The translations under genes were made by a program, and so were the position numbers. The notes under the pieces are model-generated. The model had not been told where the DNA came from and did no database searches. It worked only from the letters and a program-made list of their open reading frames with translations. From contig OZ059897.1 of the NCBI GenBank assembly GCA_964057225.1, positions 20,274,001-20,338,000 on the forward strand: a stretch of 64,000 bases of DNA, read 5' to 3'. Source of the stretch: Auanema rhodensis. Lineage: Eukaryota; Nematoda; Chromadorea; Rhabditida; Rhabditidae. Shown here in pieces: positions 24,570 through 36,148 of this stretch (within the stretch, counting starts at the first letter, position 1; each line of letters starts with the position of its first letter).

Positions 24570-27500
24570 AAGCCAAAGACGATGGACGATGTTATTCAAC
24601 GAAAAAATTAATTCTTCAGGGTGAAAATCGAGGATATAAGTGTGAACTTATATCAGTTGATATCTCGGTGCATTTTTAAGCTAGCGCAAATCTGATAACA
24701 CAGATCGACGCAGCTCAAAAATCCGTACGAATGCACTATACTATATTGAGAAACGCTTAATACAAAAATTAGTTATGATCGTTTGAAAAATGATGCATTA
24801 GTGTATGTTGAGTTTCCATGTACACTCAACATTGCTTCCAAAAACATTTTGACAAAAATTTTTTCGAAAAATTTCAAAATAATTAAGCAAAAAGTAGATG
24901 TTTTTAGATTCCTTTTTTCAAGGCAAAGACGATGGACAATGTTATTCAACGAAAAAATTAATTCTTCAGGGTGAAAATCGAGGATATAAGTGTGAACTTA
25001 TATCAGTTGATATCTCGGTACATTTTTAAGCTAGCGCAAATCGGATAACACAGATCGACGCAGCTTAAAAATCCGCATCGAATGCACTATACTACATGGA
25101 AGAACGCTTAATACAAAAATTAGTTATGATCGTTTGAAAAATGATGCATTAGTGTATGTTGAGTTTCCATGTACACTCAACATTGCTTCCAAAAACATTT
25201 TGACAAAAATTTTTTCGAAAAATTTCAAAATAATTTAGCAAAAAGTAGATGTTTTTAGATTCCTTTTTTCAAGGCAAAGACGATGGACAATGTTATTCAA
25301 CGAAAAAATTATTTCTTCAGGGTGAAAATCGAGGATATAAGTGTAAACTTATATCATTTGATATCTCGGTGCATTTTTAAGCTAGCGCAAATCTGATAAC
25401 ACAGATCGACGCAGCTTAAAAATCCGCATCGAATGCACTATACTACATTAAGAAACGCTTAATACAAAAATTAGTTATGATCGTTTGAAAAATGATGCAT
25501 TAGTGTATGTTGAGTTTCCATGTACACTCAACATTGCTTCCAAAAACATTTTGACAAAAATTTTTTCGAAAAATTTCAAAATAATTTAGCAAAAAGTAGA
25601 TGTTTTTATATTCCTTTTTTCAAGGCAAAGACGATGGACAATGTTATTCAACGAAAAAATTAATTCTTCAGGGTGAAAATCGAGGATATAAGTGTGAACT
25701 TATATCAGTTGATATCTCGGTACATTTTTAAGCTAGCGCAAATCTGATAACACAGATCGACGCAGCTTAAAAATCCGCATCGAATGCACTATACTACATG
25801 GAAGAACGCTTAATACAAAAATTAGTTATGATCGTTTGAAAAATGATGCATTAGTGTATGTTGAGTTTCCATGTACACTCAACATTGCTTCCAAAAACAT
25901 TTTGACAAAAATTTTTTCGAAAAATTTCAAAATAATTTAGCAAAAAGTAGATGTTTTTAGATTTCTTTTTTTCAAGGCAAAGACAATGGACCATGTTATT
26001 CAACGAAAAAATTAATTCTTCAGGGTGAAAATCGAGGATATAAGTGTAAACTTATATCATTTGATATCTCGGTGCATTTTTAAGCTAGCGCAAATCTGAT
26101 AACACAGATCGACGCAGCTTAAAAATCCGCATCGAATGCACTATACTACATTAAGAAACGCTTAATACAAAAATTAGTTATGATCGTTTGAAAAATGATG
26201 CATTAGTGTATGTTGAGTTTCCATGTACACTCAACATTGCTTCCAAAAACATTTTGACAAAAATTTTTTCGAAAAATTTCAAAATAATTTAGCAAAAAGT
26301 AGATGTTTTTAGATTCCTTTTTTCAAGGCAAAGACGATGGACAATGTTATTCAACGAAAAAATTATTTCTTCAGGGTGAAAATCGAGAATATAAGTGTGA
26401 ACTTATATCAGTTGATATCTCGGTGCATTTTTAAGCTAGCGCAAATCTGATAACACAGATCGACGCAGCTTAAAAATCCGCATCGAATGCACTATACTAC
26501 ATTGAGAAACGCTTAATACAAAAATTAGTTATGATCGTTTGAAAAATGATGCATTAGTGTATGTTGAGTTTCCATGTACACTCAACATTGCTTCCAAAAA
26601 CATTTTGACAAAAATTTTTTCGAAAAATTTCAAAATAATTTAGCAAAAAGTAGATGTTTTTAGATTCCTTTTTTCAAGGCAAAGACGATGGACGATGTTA
26701 TTCAACGAAAAAATTAATTCTTCAGGGTGAAAATCGAGGATATAAGTGTGAACTTATATCAGTTGATATCTCGGTGCATTTTTAAGCTAGCGCAAATCTG
26801 ATAACACAGATCGACGCAGCTCAAAAATCCGTACGAATGCACTATACTATATTGAGAAACGCTTAATACAAAAATTAGTTATGATCGTTTGAAAAATGAT
26901 GCATTAGTGTATGTTGAGTTTCCATGTACACTCAACATTGCTTCCAAAACCATTTTGACAAAAATTTTTTCGAAAAATTTCAAAATAATTAAGCAAAAAG
27001 TAGATGTTTTTAGATTCCTTTTTTCAAGGCAAAGACGATGGACAATGTTATTCAACGAAAAAACTAATTCTTCAGGGTGAAAATCGAGGATATAAGTGTG
27101 AACTTATATCAGTTGATATCTCGGTACATTTTTAAGCTAGCGCAAATCGGATAACACAGATCGACGCAGCTTAAAAATCCGCATCGAATGCACTATACTA
27201 CATGGAAGAACGCTTAATACAAAAATTAGTTATGATCGTTTGAAAAATGATGCATTAGTGTATGTTGAGTTTCCATGTACACTCAACATTGCTTCCAAAA
27301 ACATTTTGACAAAAATTTTTTCGAAAAATTTCAAAATAATTTAGCAAAAAGTAGATGTTTTTAGATTCCTTTTTTCAAGGTAAAGACGATGGACAATGTT
27401 ATTCAACGAAAAAATTATTTCTTCAGGGTGAAAATCGAGGATATAAGTGTAAACTTATATCATTTGATATCTCGGTGCATTTTTAAGCTAGCGCAAATCT

Positions 27501-28078
27501 GATAACACAGATCGACGCAGCTTAAAAATCCGCATCGAATGCACTATACTACATTAAGAAACGCTTAATACAAAAATTAGTTATGATCGTTTGAAAAATG
27601 ATGCATTAGTGTATGTTGAGTTTCCATGTACACTCAACATTGCTTCCAAAAACATTTTGACAAAAATTTTTTCGAAAAATTTCAAAATAATTTAGCAAAA
27701 AGTAGATGTTTTTAGATTTCTTTTTTCAAGGCAAAGACGATGGACAATGTTATTCAACGAAAAAATTAATTCTTCAGGGTGAAAATCGAGGATATAAGTG
27801 TGAACTTATATCAGTTGATATCTCGGTACATTTTTAAGCTAGCGCAAATCTGATAACACAGATCGACGCAGCTTAAAATTCCGCGTCGAATGCACTATAC
27901 TACATGGAAGAACGCTTAATACAAAAATTAGTTATGATCGTTTGAAAAATGATGCATTAGTGTATGTTGAGTTTCCATGTACACTCAACATTGCTTCCAA
28001 AAACATTTTGACAAAAATTTTTTCGAAAAATTTCAAAATAATTTAGCAAAAAGTAGATGTTTTTAGATTCCTTTTTTC
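24570..28078 (+). repeat. Six-monomer local repeat (about 2.1 kb), one full and one partial copy
   Basis: Monomers 71-76 begin with a deletion-type unit carrying AATTAAGC. Next come a TACAT unit with AATCGGATAA, a TTATTTC/CATTTG unit, a TACAT/GGAAGA unit, a Q unit and a TTATTTC/TTGAG unit. Monomers 77-80 (26676-28078) repeat the first four, including AATCGGATAA. The deletion unit of the second copy adds AAAACCATTTT and its TACAT unit adds AAAAACTAATTC. That marked pair recurs at 32641-33341. Confidence 0.75.
25622..25973 (+). repeat. Only 352-bp monomer
   Basis: Monomer 74 ends in TTTC followed by seven T before CAAGG, where the usual unit has TTCC followed by six T. The extra T lies in the homopolymer just before the monomer boundary, so it may be a true slippage event or a sequencing error. 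Confidence 0.8.
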
Positions 28079-28429
28079 AAGGCAAAGACAATGGACCATG
28101 TTATTCAACGAAAAAATTAATTCTTCAGGGTGAAAATCGAGGATATAAGTGTAAACTTATATCATTTGATATCTCGGTGCATTTTTAAGCTAGCGCAAAT
28201 CTGATAACACAGATCGACGCAGCTTAAAAATCCGCATCGAATGCACTATACTACATAGAAGAACGCTTAATACAAAAATTAGTTATGATCGTTTGAAAAA
28301 TGATGCATTAGTGTATGTTGAGTTTCCATGTACACTCAACATTGCTTCCAAAAACATTTTGACAAAAATTTTTTCGAAAAATTTCAAAATAATTTAGCAA
28401 AAAGTAGATGTTTTTAGATTCCTTTTTTC

Positions 28430-30183
28430 AAGGCAAAGACAATGGACCATGTTATTCAACGAAAAAATTAATTCTTCAGGGTGAAAATCGAGGATATAAG
28501 TGTGAACTTATATCAGTTGATATCTCGGTGCATTTTTAAGCTAGCGCAAATCTGATAACACAGATCGACGCAGCTTAAAAATCCGCATCGAATGCACTAT
28601 ACTACATAGAAGAACGCTTAATACAAAAATTAGTTATGATCGTTTGAAAAATGATGCATTAGTGTATGTTGAGTTTCCATGTACACTCAACATTGCTTCC
28701 AAAAACATTTTGACAAAAATTTTTTCGAAAAATTTCAAAATAATTTAGCAAAAAGTAGATGTTTTTAGATTCCTTTTTTCAAGGCAAAGACGATGGACAA
28801 TGTTATTCAACGAAAAAATTATTTCTTCAGGGTGAAAATCGAGGATATAAGTGTGAACTTATATCAGTTGATATCTCGGTGCATTTTTAAGCTAGCGCAA
28901 ATCTGATAACACAGATCGACGCAGCTTAAAAATCCGCATCGAATGCACTATACTACATTGAGAAACGCTTAATACAAAAATTAGTTATGATCGTTTGAAA
29001 AATGATGCATTAGTGTATGTTGAGTTTCCATGTACACTCAACATTGCTTCCAAAAACATTTTGACAAAAATTTTTTCGAAAAATTTCAAAATAATTTAGC
29101 AAAAAGTAGATGTTTTTAGATTCCTTTTTTCAAGGCAAAGACAATGGACCATGTTATTCAACGAAAAAATTAATTCTTCAGGGTGAAAATCGAGGATATA
29201 AGTGTGAACTTATATCAGTTGATATCTCGGTGCATTTTTAAGCTAGCGCAAATCTGATAACACAGATCGACGCAGCTTAAAAATCCGCATCGAATGCACT
29301 ATACTACATAGAAGAACGCTTAATACAAAAATTAGTTATGATCGTTTGAAAAATGATGCATTAGTGTATGTTGAGTTTCCATGTACACTCAACATTGCTT
29401 CCAAAAACATTTTGACAAAAATTTTTTCGAAAAATTTCAAAATAATTTAGCAAAAAGTAGATGTTTTTAGATTCCTTTTTTCAAGGCAAAGACGATGGAC
29501 AATGTTATTCAACGAAAAAATTATTTCTTCAGGGTGAAAATCGAGGATATAAGTGTGAACTTATATCAGTTGATATCTCGGTGCATTTTTAAGCTAGCGC
29601 AAATCTGATAACACAGATCGACGCAGCTTAAAAATCCGCATCGAATGCACTATACTTCATTGAGAAACGCTCAATACAAAAATTAGTTATGATCGTTTGA
29701 AAAATGATGCATTAGTGTATGTTGAGTTTCCATGTACACTCAACATTGCTTCCAAAAACATTTTGACAAAAATTTTTTCGAAAAATTTCAAAATAATTTA
29801 GCAAAAAGTAGATGTTTTTAGATTCCTTTTTTCAAGCCAAAGACGATGGACGATGTTATTCAACGAAAAAATTAATTCTTCAGGGTGAAAATCGAGGATA
29901 TAAGTGTGAACTTATATCAGTTGATATCTCGGTGCATTTTTAAGCTAGCGCAAATCTGATAACACAGATCGACGCAGCTCAAAAATCCGTACGAATGCAC
30001 TATACTATATTGAGAAACGCTTAATACAAAAATTAGTTATGATCGTTTGAAAAATGATGCATTAGTGTATGTTGAGTTTCCATGTACACTCAACATTGCT
30101 TCCAAAAACATTTTGACAAAAATTTTTTCGAAAAATTTCAAAATAATTAAGCAAAAAGTAGATGTTTTTAGATTCCTTTTTTC
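28430..30183 (+). repeat. Long-range duplicate of 23166-24919
   Basis: Monomers 82-86 repeat monomers 67-71 unit for unit, 5264 bp away: two S-AGAAGA/TTATTTC-TTGAG dimers and a deletion-type unit with AATTAAGC. Both copies carry the private CAAGCCAAAG at the junction with the deletion-type unit (24570 and 29834). Later changes such as CTTCATTGAG and CGCTCAATAC (29654-29675) are confined to this copy. Confidence 0.75.
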
Positions 30184-30534
30184 AAGGCAAAGACGATGGA
30201 CAATGTTATTCAACGAAAAAATTAATTCTTCAGGGTGAAAATCGAGGATATAAGTGTGAACTTATATCAGTTGATATCTCGGTGCATTTTTAAGCTAGCG
30301 CAAATCTGATAACACAGATCGACGCAGCTTAAAAATCCGCATCGAATGCACTATACTACATAGAAGAACGCTTAATACAAAAATTAGTTATGATCGTTTG
30401 AAAAATGATGCATTAGTGTATGTTGAGTTTCCATGTACACTCAACATTGCTTCCAAAAACATTTTGACAAAAATTTTTTCGAAAAATTTCAAAATAATTT
30501 AGCAAAAAGTAGATGTTTTTATATTCCTTTTTTC

Positions 30535-32640
30535 AAGGCAAAGACGATGGACAATGTTATTCAACGAAAAAATTATTTCTTCAGGGTGAAAATCGAGGAT
30601 ATAAGTGTAAACTTATATCATTTGATATCTCGGTGCATTTTTAAGCTAGCGCAAATCTGATAACACAGATCGACGCAGCTTAAAAATCCGCATCGAATGC
30701 ACTATACTACATGGAAGAACGCTTAATACAAAAATTAGTTATGATCGTTTGAAAAATGATGCATTAGTGTATGTTGAGTTTCCATGTACACTCAACATTG
30801 CTTCCAAAAACATTTTGACAAAAATTTTTTCGAAAAATTTCAAAATAATTTAGCAAAAAGTAGATGTTTTTAGATTTCTTTTCTCAAGGCAAAGACAATG
30901 GACCATGTTATTCAACGAAAAAATTAATTCTTCAGGGTGAAAATCGAGGATATAAGTGTAAACTTATATCATTTGATATCTCGGTGCATTTTTAAGCTAG
31001 CGCAAATCTGATAACACAGATCGACGCAGCTTAAAAATCCGCATCGAATGCACTATACTACATTAAGAAACGCTTAATACAAAAATTAGTTATGATCGTT
31101 TGAAAAATGATGCATTAGTGTATGTTGAGTTTCCATGTACACTCAACATTGCTTCCAAAAACATTTTGACAAAAATTTTTTCGAAAAATTTCAAAATAAT
31201 TTAGCAAAAAGTAGATGTTTTTAGATTCCTTTTTTCAAGGCAAAGACGATGGACAATGTTATTCAACGAAAAAATTATTTCTTCAGGGTGAAAATCGAGG
31301 ATATAAGTGTGAACTTATATCAGTTGATATCTCGGTGCATTTTTAAGCTAGCGCAAATCTGATAACACAGATCGACGCAGCTTAAAAATCCGCATCGAAT
31401 GCACTATACTACATTGAGAAACGCTTAATACAAAAATTAGTTATGATCGTTTGAAAAATGATGCATTAGTGTATGTTGAGTTTCCATGTACACTCAACAT
31501 TGCTTCCAAAAACATTTTGACAAAAATTTTTTCGAAAAATTTCAAAATAATTTAGCAAAAAGTAGATGTTTTTATATTCCTTTTTTCAAGGCAAAGACGA
31601 TGGACAATGTTATTCAACGAAAAAATTATTTCTTCAGGGTGAAAATCGAGGATATAAGTGTAAACTTATATCATTTGATATCTCGGTGCATTTTTAAGCT
31701 AGCGCAAATCTGATAACACAGATCGACGCAGCTTAAAAATCCGCATCGAATGCACTATACTACATGGAAGAACGCTTAATACAAAAATTAGTTATGATCG
31801 TTTGAAAAATGATGCATTAGTGTATGTTGAGTTTCCATGTACACTCAACATTGCTTCCAAAAACATTTTGACAAAAATTTTTTCGAAAAATTTCAAAATA
31901 ATTTAGCAAAAAGTAGATGTTTTTAGATTTCTTTTTTCAAGGCAAAGACAATGGACCATGTTATTCAACGAAAAAATTAATTCTTCAGGGTGAAAATCGA
32001 GGATATAAGTGTAAACTTATATCATTTGATATCTCGGTGCATTTTTAAGCTAGCGCAAATCTGATAACACAGATCGACGCAGCTTAAAAATCCGCATCGA
32101 ATGCACTATACTACATTAAGAAACGCTTAATACAAAAATTAGTTATGATCGTTTGAAAAATGATGCATTAGTGTATGTTGAGTTTCCATGTACACTCAAC
32201 ATTGCTTCCAAAAACATTTTGACAAAAATTTTTTCGAAAAATTTCAAAATAATTTAGCAAAAAGTAGATGTTTTTAGATTCCTTTTTTCAAGGCAAAGAC
32301 GATGGACAATGTTATTCAACGAAAAAATTATTTCTTCAGGGTGAAAATCGAGGATATAAGTGTGAACTTATATCAGTTGATATCTCGGTGCATTTTTAAG
32401 CTAGCGCAAATCTGATAACACAGATCGACGCAGCTTAAAAATCCGCATCGAATGCACTATACTACATTGAGAAACGCTTAATACAAAAATTAGTTATGAT
32501 CGTTTGAAAAATGATGCATTAGTGTATGTTGAGTTTCCATGTACACTCAACATTGCTTCCAAAAACATTTTGACAAAAATTTTTTCGAAAAATTTCAAAA
32601 TAATTTAGCAAAAAGTAGATGTTTTTAGATTCCTTTTTTC
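30535..32640 (+). repeat. Three-monomer repeat, two copies (1053 bp each)
   Basis: Monomers 88-90 and 91-93 are each TTATTTC/CATTTG/GGAAGA with TAGATTTC, then Q with TAAGAA, then TTATTTC/TTGAG. The unit before each copy (30184 and 31237) ends with TTTTTATATTCC, a change that removes a stop codon in one frame. Copy 1 has TTTTCTCAAGG where copy 2 has the usual T-run. Confidence 0.85.
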
Positions 32641-33341
32641 AAGGCAAAGACGATGGACGATGTTATTCAACGAACAAATTAATTCTTCAGGGTGAAAATC
32701 GAGGATATAAGTGTGAACTTATATCAGTTGATATCTCGGTGCATTTTTAAGCTAGCGCAAATCTGATAACACAGATCGACGCAGCTCAAAAATCCGTACG
32801 AATGCACTATACTATATTGAGAAACGCTTAATACAAAAATTAGTTATGATCGTTTGAAAAATGATGCATTAGTGTATGTTGAGTTTCCATGTACACTCAA
32901 CATTGCTTCCAAAACCATTTTGACAAAAATTTTTTCGAAAAATTTCAAAATAATTAAGCAAAAAGTAGATGTTTTTAGATTCCTTTTTTCAAGGCAAAGA
33001 CGATGGACAATGTTATTCAACGAAAAAACTAATTCTTCAGGGTGAAAATCGAGGATATAAGTGTGAACTTATATCAGTTGATATCTCGGTACATTTTTAT
33101 GCTAGCGCAAATCGGATAACACAGATCGACGCAGCTTAAAAATCCGCATCGAATGCACTATACTACATGGAAGAACGCTTAATACAAAAATTAGTTATGA
33201 TCGTTTGAAAAATGATGCATTAGTGTATGTTGAGTTTCCATGTACACTCAACATTGCTTCCAAAAACATTTTGACAAAAATTTTTTCGAAAAATTTCAAA
33301 ATAATTTAGCAAAAAGTAGATGTTTTTAGATTCCTTTTTTT

Positions 33342-34745
33342 AAGGCAAAGACGATGGACAATGTTATTCAACGAAAAAATTAATTCTTCAGGGTGAAAAT
33401 CGAGGATATAAGTGTGAACTTATATCAGTTGATATCTCGGTACATTTTTAAGCTAGCGCAAATCTGATAACACAGATCGACGCAGCTTAAAATTCCGCAT
33501 CGAATGCACTATACTACATGGAAGAACGCTTAATACAAAAATTAGTTATGATCGTTTGAAAAATGATGCATTAGTGTATGTTGAGTTTCCATGTACACTC
33601 AACATTGCTTCCAAAAACATTTTGACAAAAATTTTTTCGAAAAATTTCAAAATAATTTAGCAAAAAGTAGATGTTTTTAGATTCCTTTTTTCAAGGCAAA
33701 GACAATGGACCATGTTATTCAACGAAAAAATTAATTCTTCAGGGTGAAAATCGAGGATATAAGTGTAAACTTATATCATTTGATATCTCGGTGCATTTTT
33801 AAGCTAGCGCAAATCTGATAACACAGATCGACGCAGCTTAAAAATCCGCATCGAATGCACTATACTACATTAAGAAACGCTTAATACAAAAATTAGTTAT
33901 GATCGTTTGAAAAATGATGCATTAGTGTATGTTGAGTTTCCATGTACACTCAACATTGCTTCCAAAAACATTTTGACAAAAATTTTTTCGAAAAATTTCA
34001 AAATAATTTAGCAAAAAGTAGATGTTTTTAGATTCCTTTTTTCAAGGCAAAGACGATGGACAATGTTATTCAACGAAAAAATTAATTCTTCAGGGTGAAA
34101 ATCGAGGATATAAGTGTGAACTTATATCAGTTGATATCTCGGTACATTTTTAAGCTAGCGCAAATCTGATAACACAGATCGACGCAGCTTAAAATTCCGC
34201 ATCGAATGCACTATACTACATGGAAGAACGCTTAATACAAAAATTAGTTATGATCGTTTGAAAAATGATGCATTAGTGTATGTTGAGTTTCCATGTACAC
34301 TCAACATTGCTTCCAAAAACATTTTGACAAAAATTTTTTCGAAAAATTTCAAAATAATTTAGCAAAAAGTAGATGTTTTTAGATTCCTTTTTTCAAGGCA
34401 AAGACAATGGACCATGTTATTCAACGAAAAAATTAATTCTTCAGGGTGAAAATCGAGGATATAAGTGTAAACTTATATCATTTGATATCTCGGTGCATTT
34501 TTAAGCTAGCGCAAATCTGATAACACAGATCGACGCAGCTTAAAAATCCGCATCGAATGCACTATACTACATTAAGAAACGCTTAATACAAAAATTAGTT
34601 ATGATCGTTTGAAAAATCATGCATTAGTGTATGTTGAGTTTCCATGTACACTCAACATTGCTTCCAAAAACATTTTGACAAAAATTTTTTCGAAAAATTT
34701 CAAAATAATTTAGCAAAAAGTAGATGTTTTTAGATTCCTTTTTTC
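33342..34745 (+). repeat. 702-bp dimer with AAAATTCCGC, two copies
   Basis: Monomers 96-97 and 98-99 pair a TACAT/GGAAGA unit carrying AAAATTCCGC (a change in the right arm of dyad 2) with a Q unit. The same marked unit occurs earlier at 27728, there with CCGCGTCG. The last Q has AAAATCATGC near 34616. Confidence 0.75.
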
Positions 34746-35447
34746 AAGGCAAAGACAATGGACCATGTTATTCAACGAAAAAATTAATTCTTCAGGGTGA
34801 AAATCGAGGATATAAGTGTAAACTTATATCATTTGATATCTCGGTGCATTTTTAAGCTAGCGCAAATCTGATAACACAGATCGACGCAGCTTAAAAATCC
34901 GCATCGAATGCACTATACTACATTAAGAAACGCTTAATACAAAAATTAGTTATGATCGTTTGAAAAATGATGCATTAGTGTATGTTGAGTTTCCATGTAC
35001 ACTCAACATTGCTTCCGAAAACATTTTGACAAAAATTTTTTCGAAAAATTTCAAAATAATTTAGCAAAAAGTAGATGTTTTTAGATTCCTTTTTTCAAGG
35101 CAAAGACGATGAACAATGTTATTCAACGAAAAAATTAATTCTTCAGGGTGAAAATCGAGGATATAAGTGTGAACTTATATCAGATGATATCTCGGTGCAT
35201 TTTTAAGCTAGCGCAAATCTGATAACACAGATCGACGCAGCTTAAAAATCCGCATCGAATGCACTATACTACATTGAGAAACGCTTAATACAAAAATTAG
35301 TTATGATCGTTTGAAAAATGATGCATTAGTGTATGTTGAGTTTCCATGTACACTCAACATTGCTTCCAAAAACATTTTGACAAAAATTTTTTCGAAAAAT
35401 TTCAAAATAATTTAGCAAAAAGTAGATGTTTTTAGATTCCTTTTTTC

Positions 35448-35797
35448 AAGGCAAAGACGATGGACGATGTTATTCAACGAAAAAATTAATTCTTCAGGGT
35501 GAAAATCGAGGATATAAGTGTGAACTTATATCAGTTGATATCTCGGTGCATTTTTAAGCTAGCGCAAATCTGATAACACAGATCGACGCAGCTCAAAAAT
35601 CCGTACGAATGCACTATACTACATTAAGAAACGCTTAATACAAAAATTAGTTATGATCGTTTGAAAAATGATGCATTAGTGTATGTTGAGTTTCCATGTA
35701 CACTCAACATTGCTTCCGAAAACATTTTGACAAAAATTTTTTCGAAAAATTTCAAAATAATTTAGCAAAAAGTAGATGTTTTTAGATTCCTTTTTTC
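35448..35797 (+). repeat. Chimeric monomer: deletion type joined to Q-like end
   Basis: The first half has GACGATGGACGATG, CTC and CCGTACG like other deletion-type units. From about position 170 it has ACATTAAG and later CCGAAAAC, the combination of the Q unit at 34746, instead of ATATTGAG. It is flanked on both sides by T units (35097 and 35798). The simplest reading is an unequal exchange with a breakpoint between monomer positions 160 and 176. Confidence 0.7.
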
Positions 35798-36148
35798 AAG
35801 GCAAAGACGATGAACAATGTTATTCAACGAAAAAATTAATTCTTCAGGGTGAAAATCGAGGATATAAGTGTGAACTTATATCAGATGATATCTCGGTGCA
35901 TTTTTAAGCTAGCGCAAATCTGATAACACAGATCGACGCAGCTTAAAAATCCGCATCGAATGCACTATACTACATTGAGAAACGCTTAATACAAAAATTA
36001 GTTATGATCGTTTGAAAAATGATGCATTAGTGTATGTTGAGTTTCCATGTACACTCAACATTGCTTCCAAAAACATTTTGACAAAAATTTTTTCGAAAAA
36101 TTTCAAAATAATTTAGCAAAAAGTAGATGTTTTTAGATTCCTTTTTTC

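Noticed and set aside
24783-24974. 63-codon open reading frames repeated at 3725, 24783, 26889, 30047, 32854, 46541 and further right to 61270
   Set aside because: They are the same stretch of satellite in copies where one base change removes a TAG (AAG, or TGG at 3725). The start is TTG, the composition simply follows A/T-rich DNA, there is no promoter or ribosome-binding context, and most monomers have the stop. Not genes.
25961-25975. Frameshift-like T insertion as a biological marker
   Set aside because: It lies in a T homopolymer, where consensus errors are common. Kept only as a length variant.
30433-30660. 75-codon open frames at 30433 and 31486
   Set aside because: These arise from two variants (TTTTTATATTCC and TTATTTC) that each remove a stop in another frame. 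The two copies are identical because the 1053-bp unit is duplicated. No domain or signal is recognisable.
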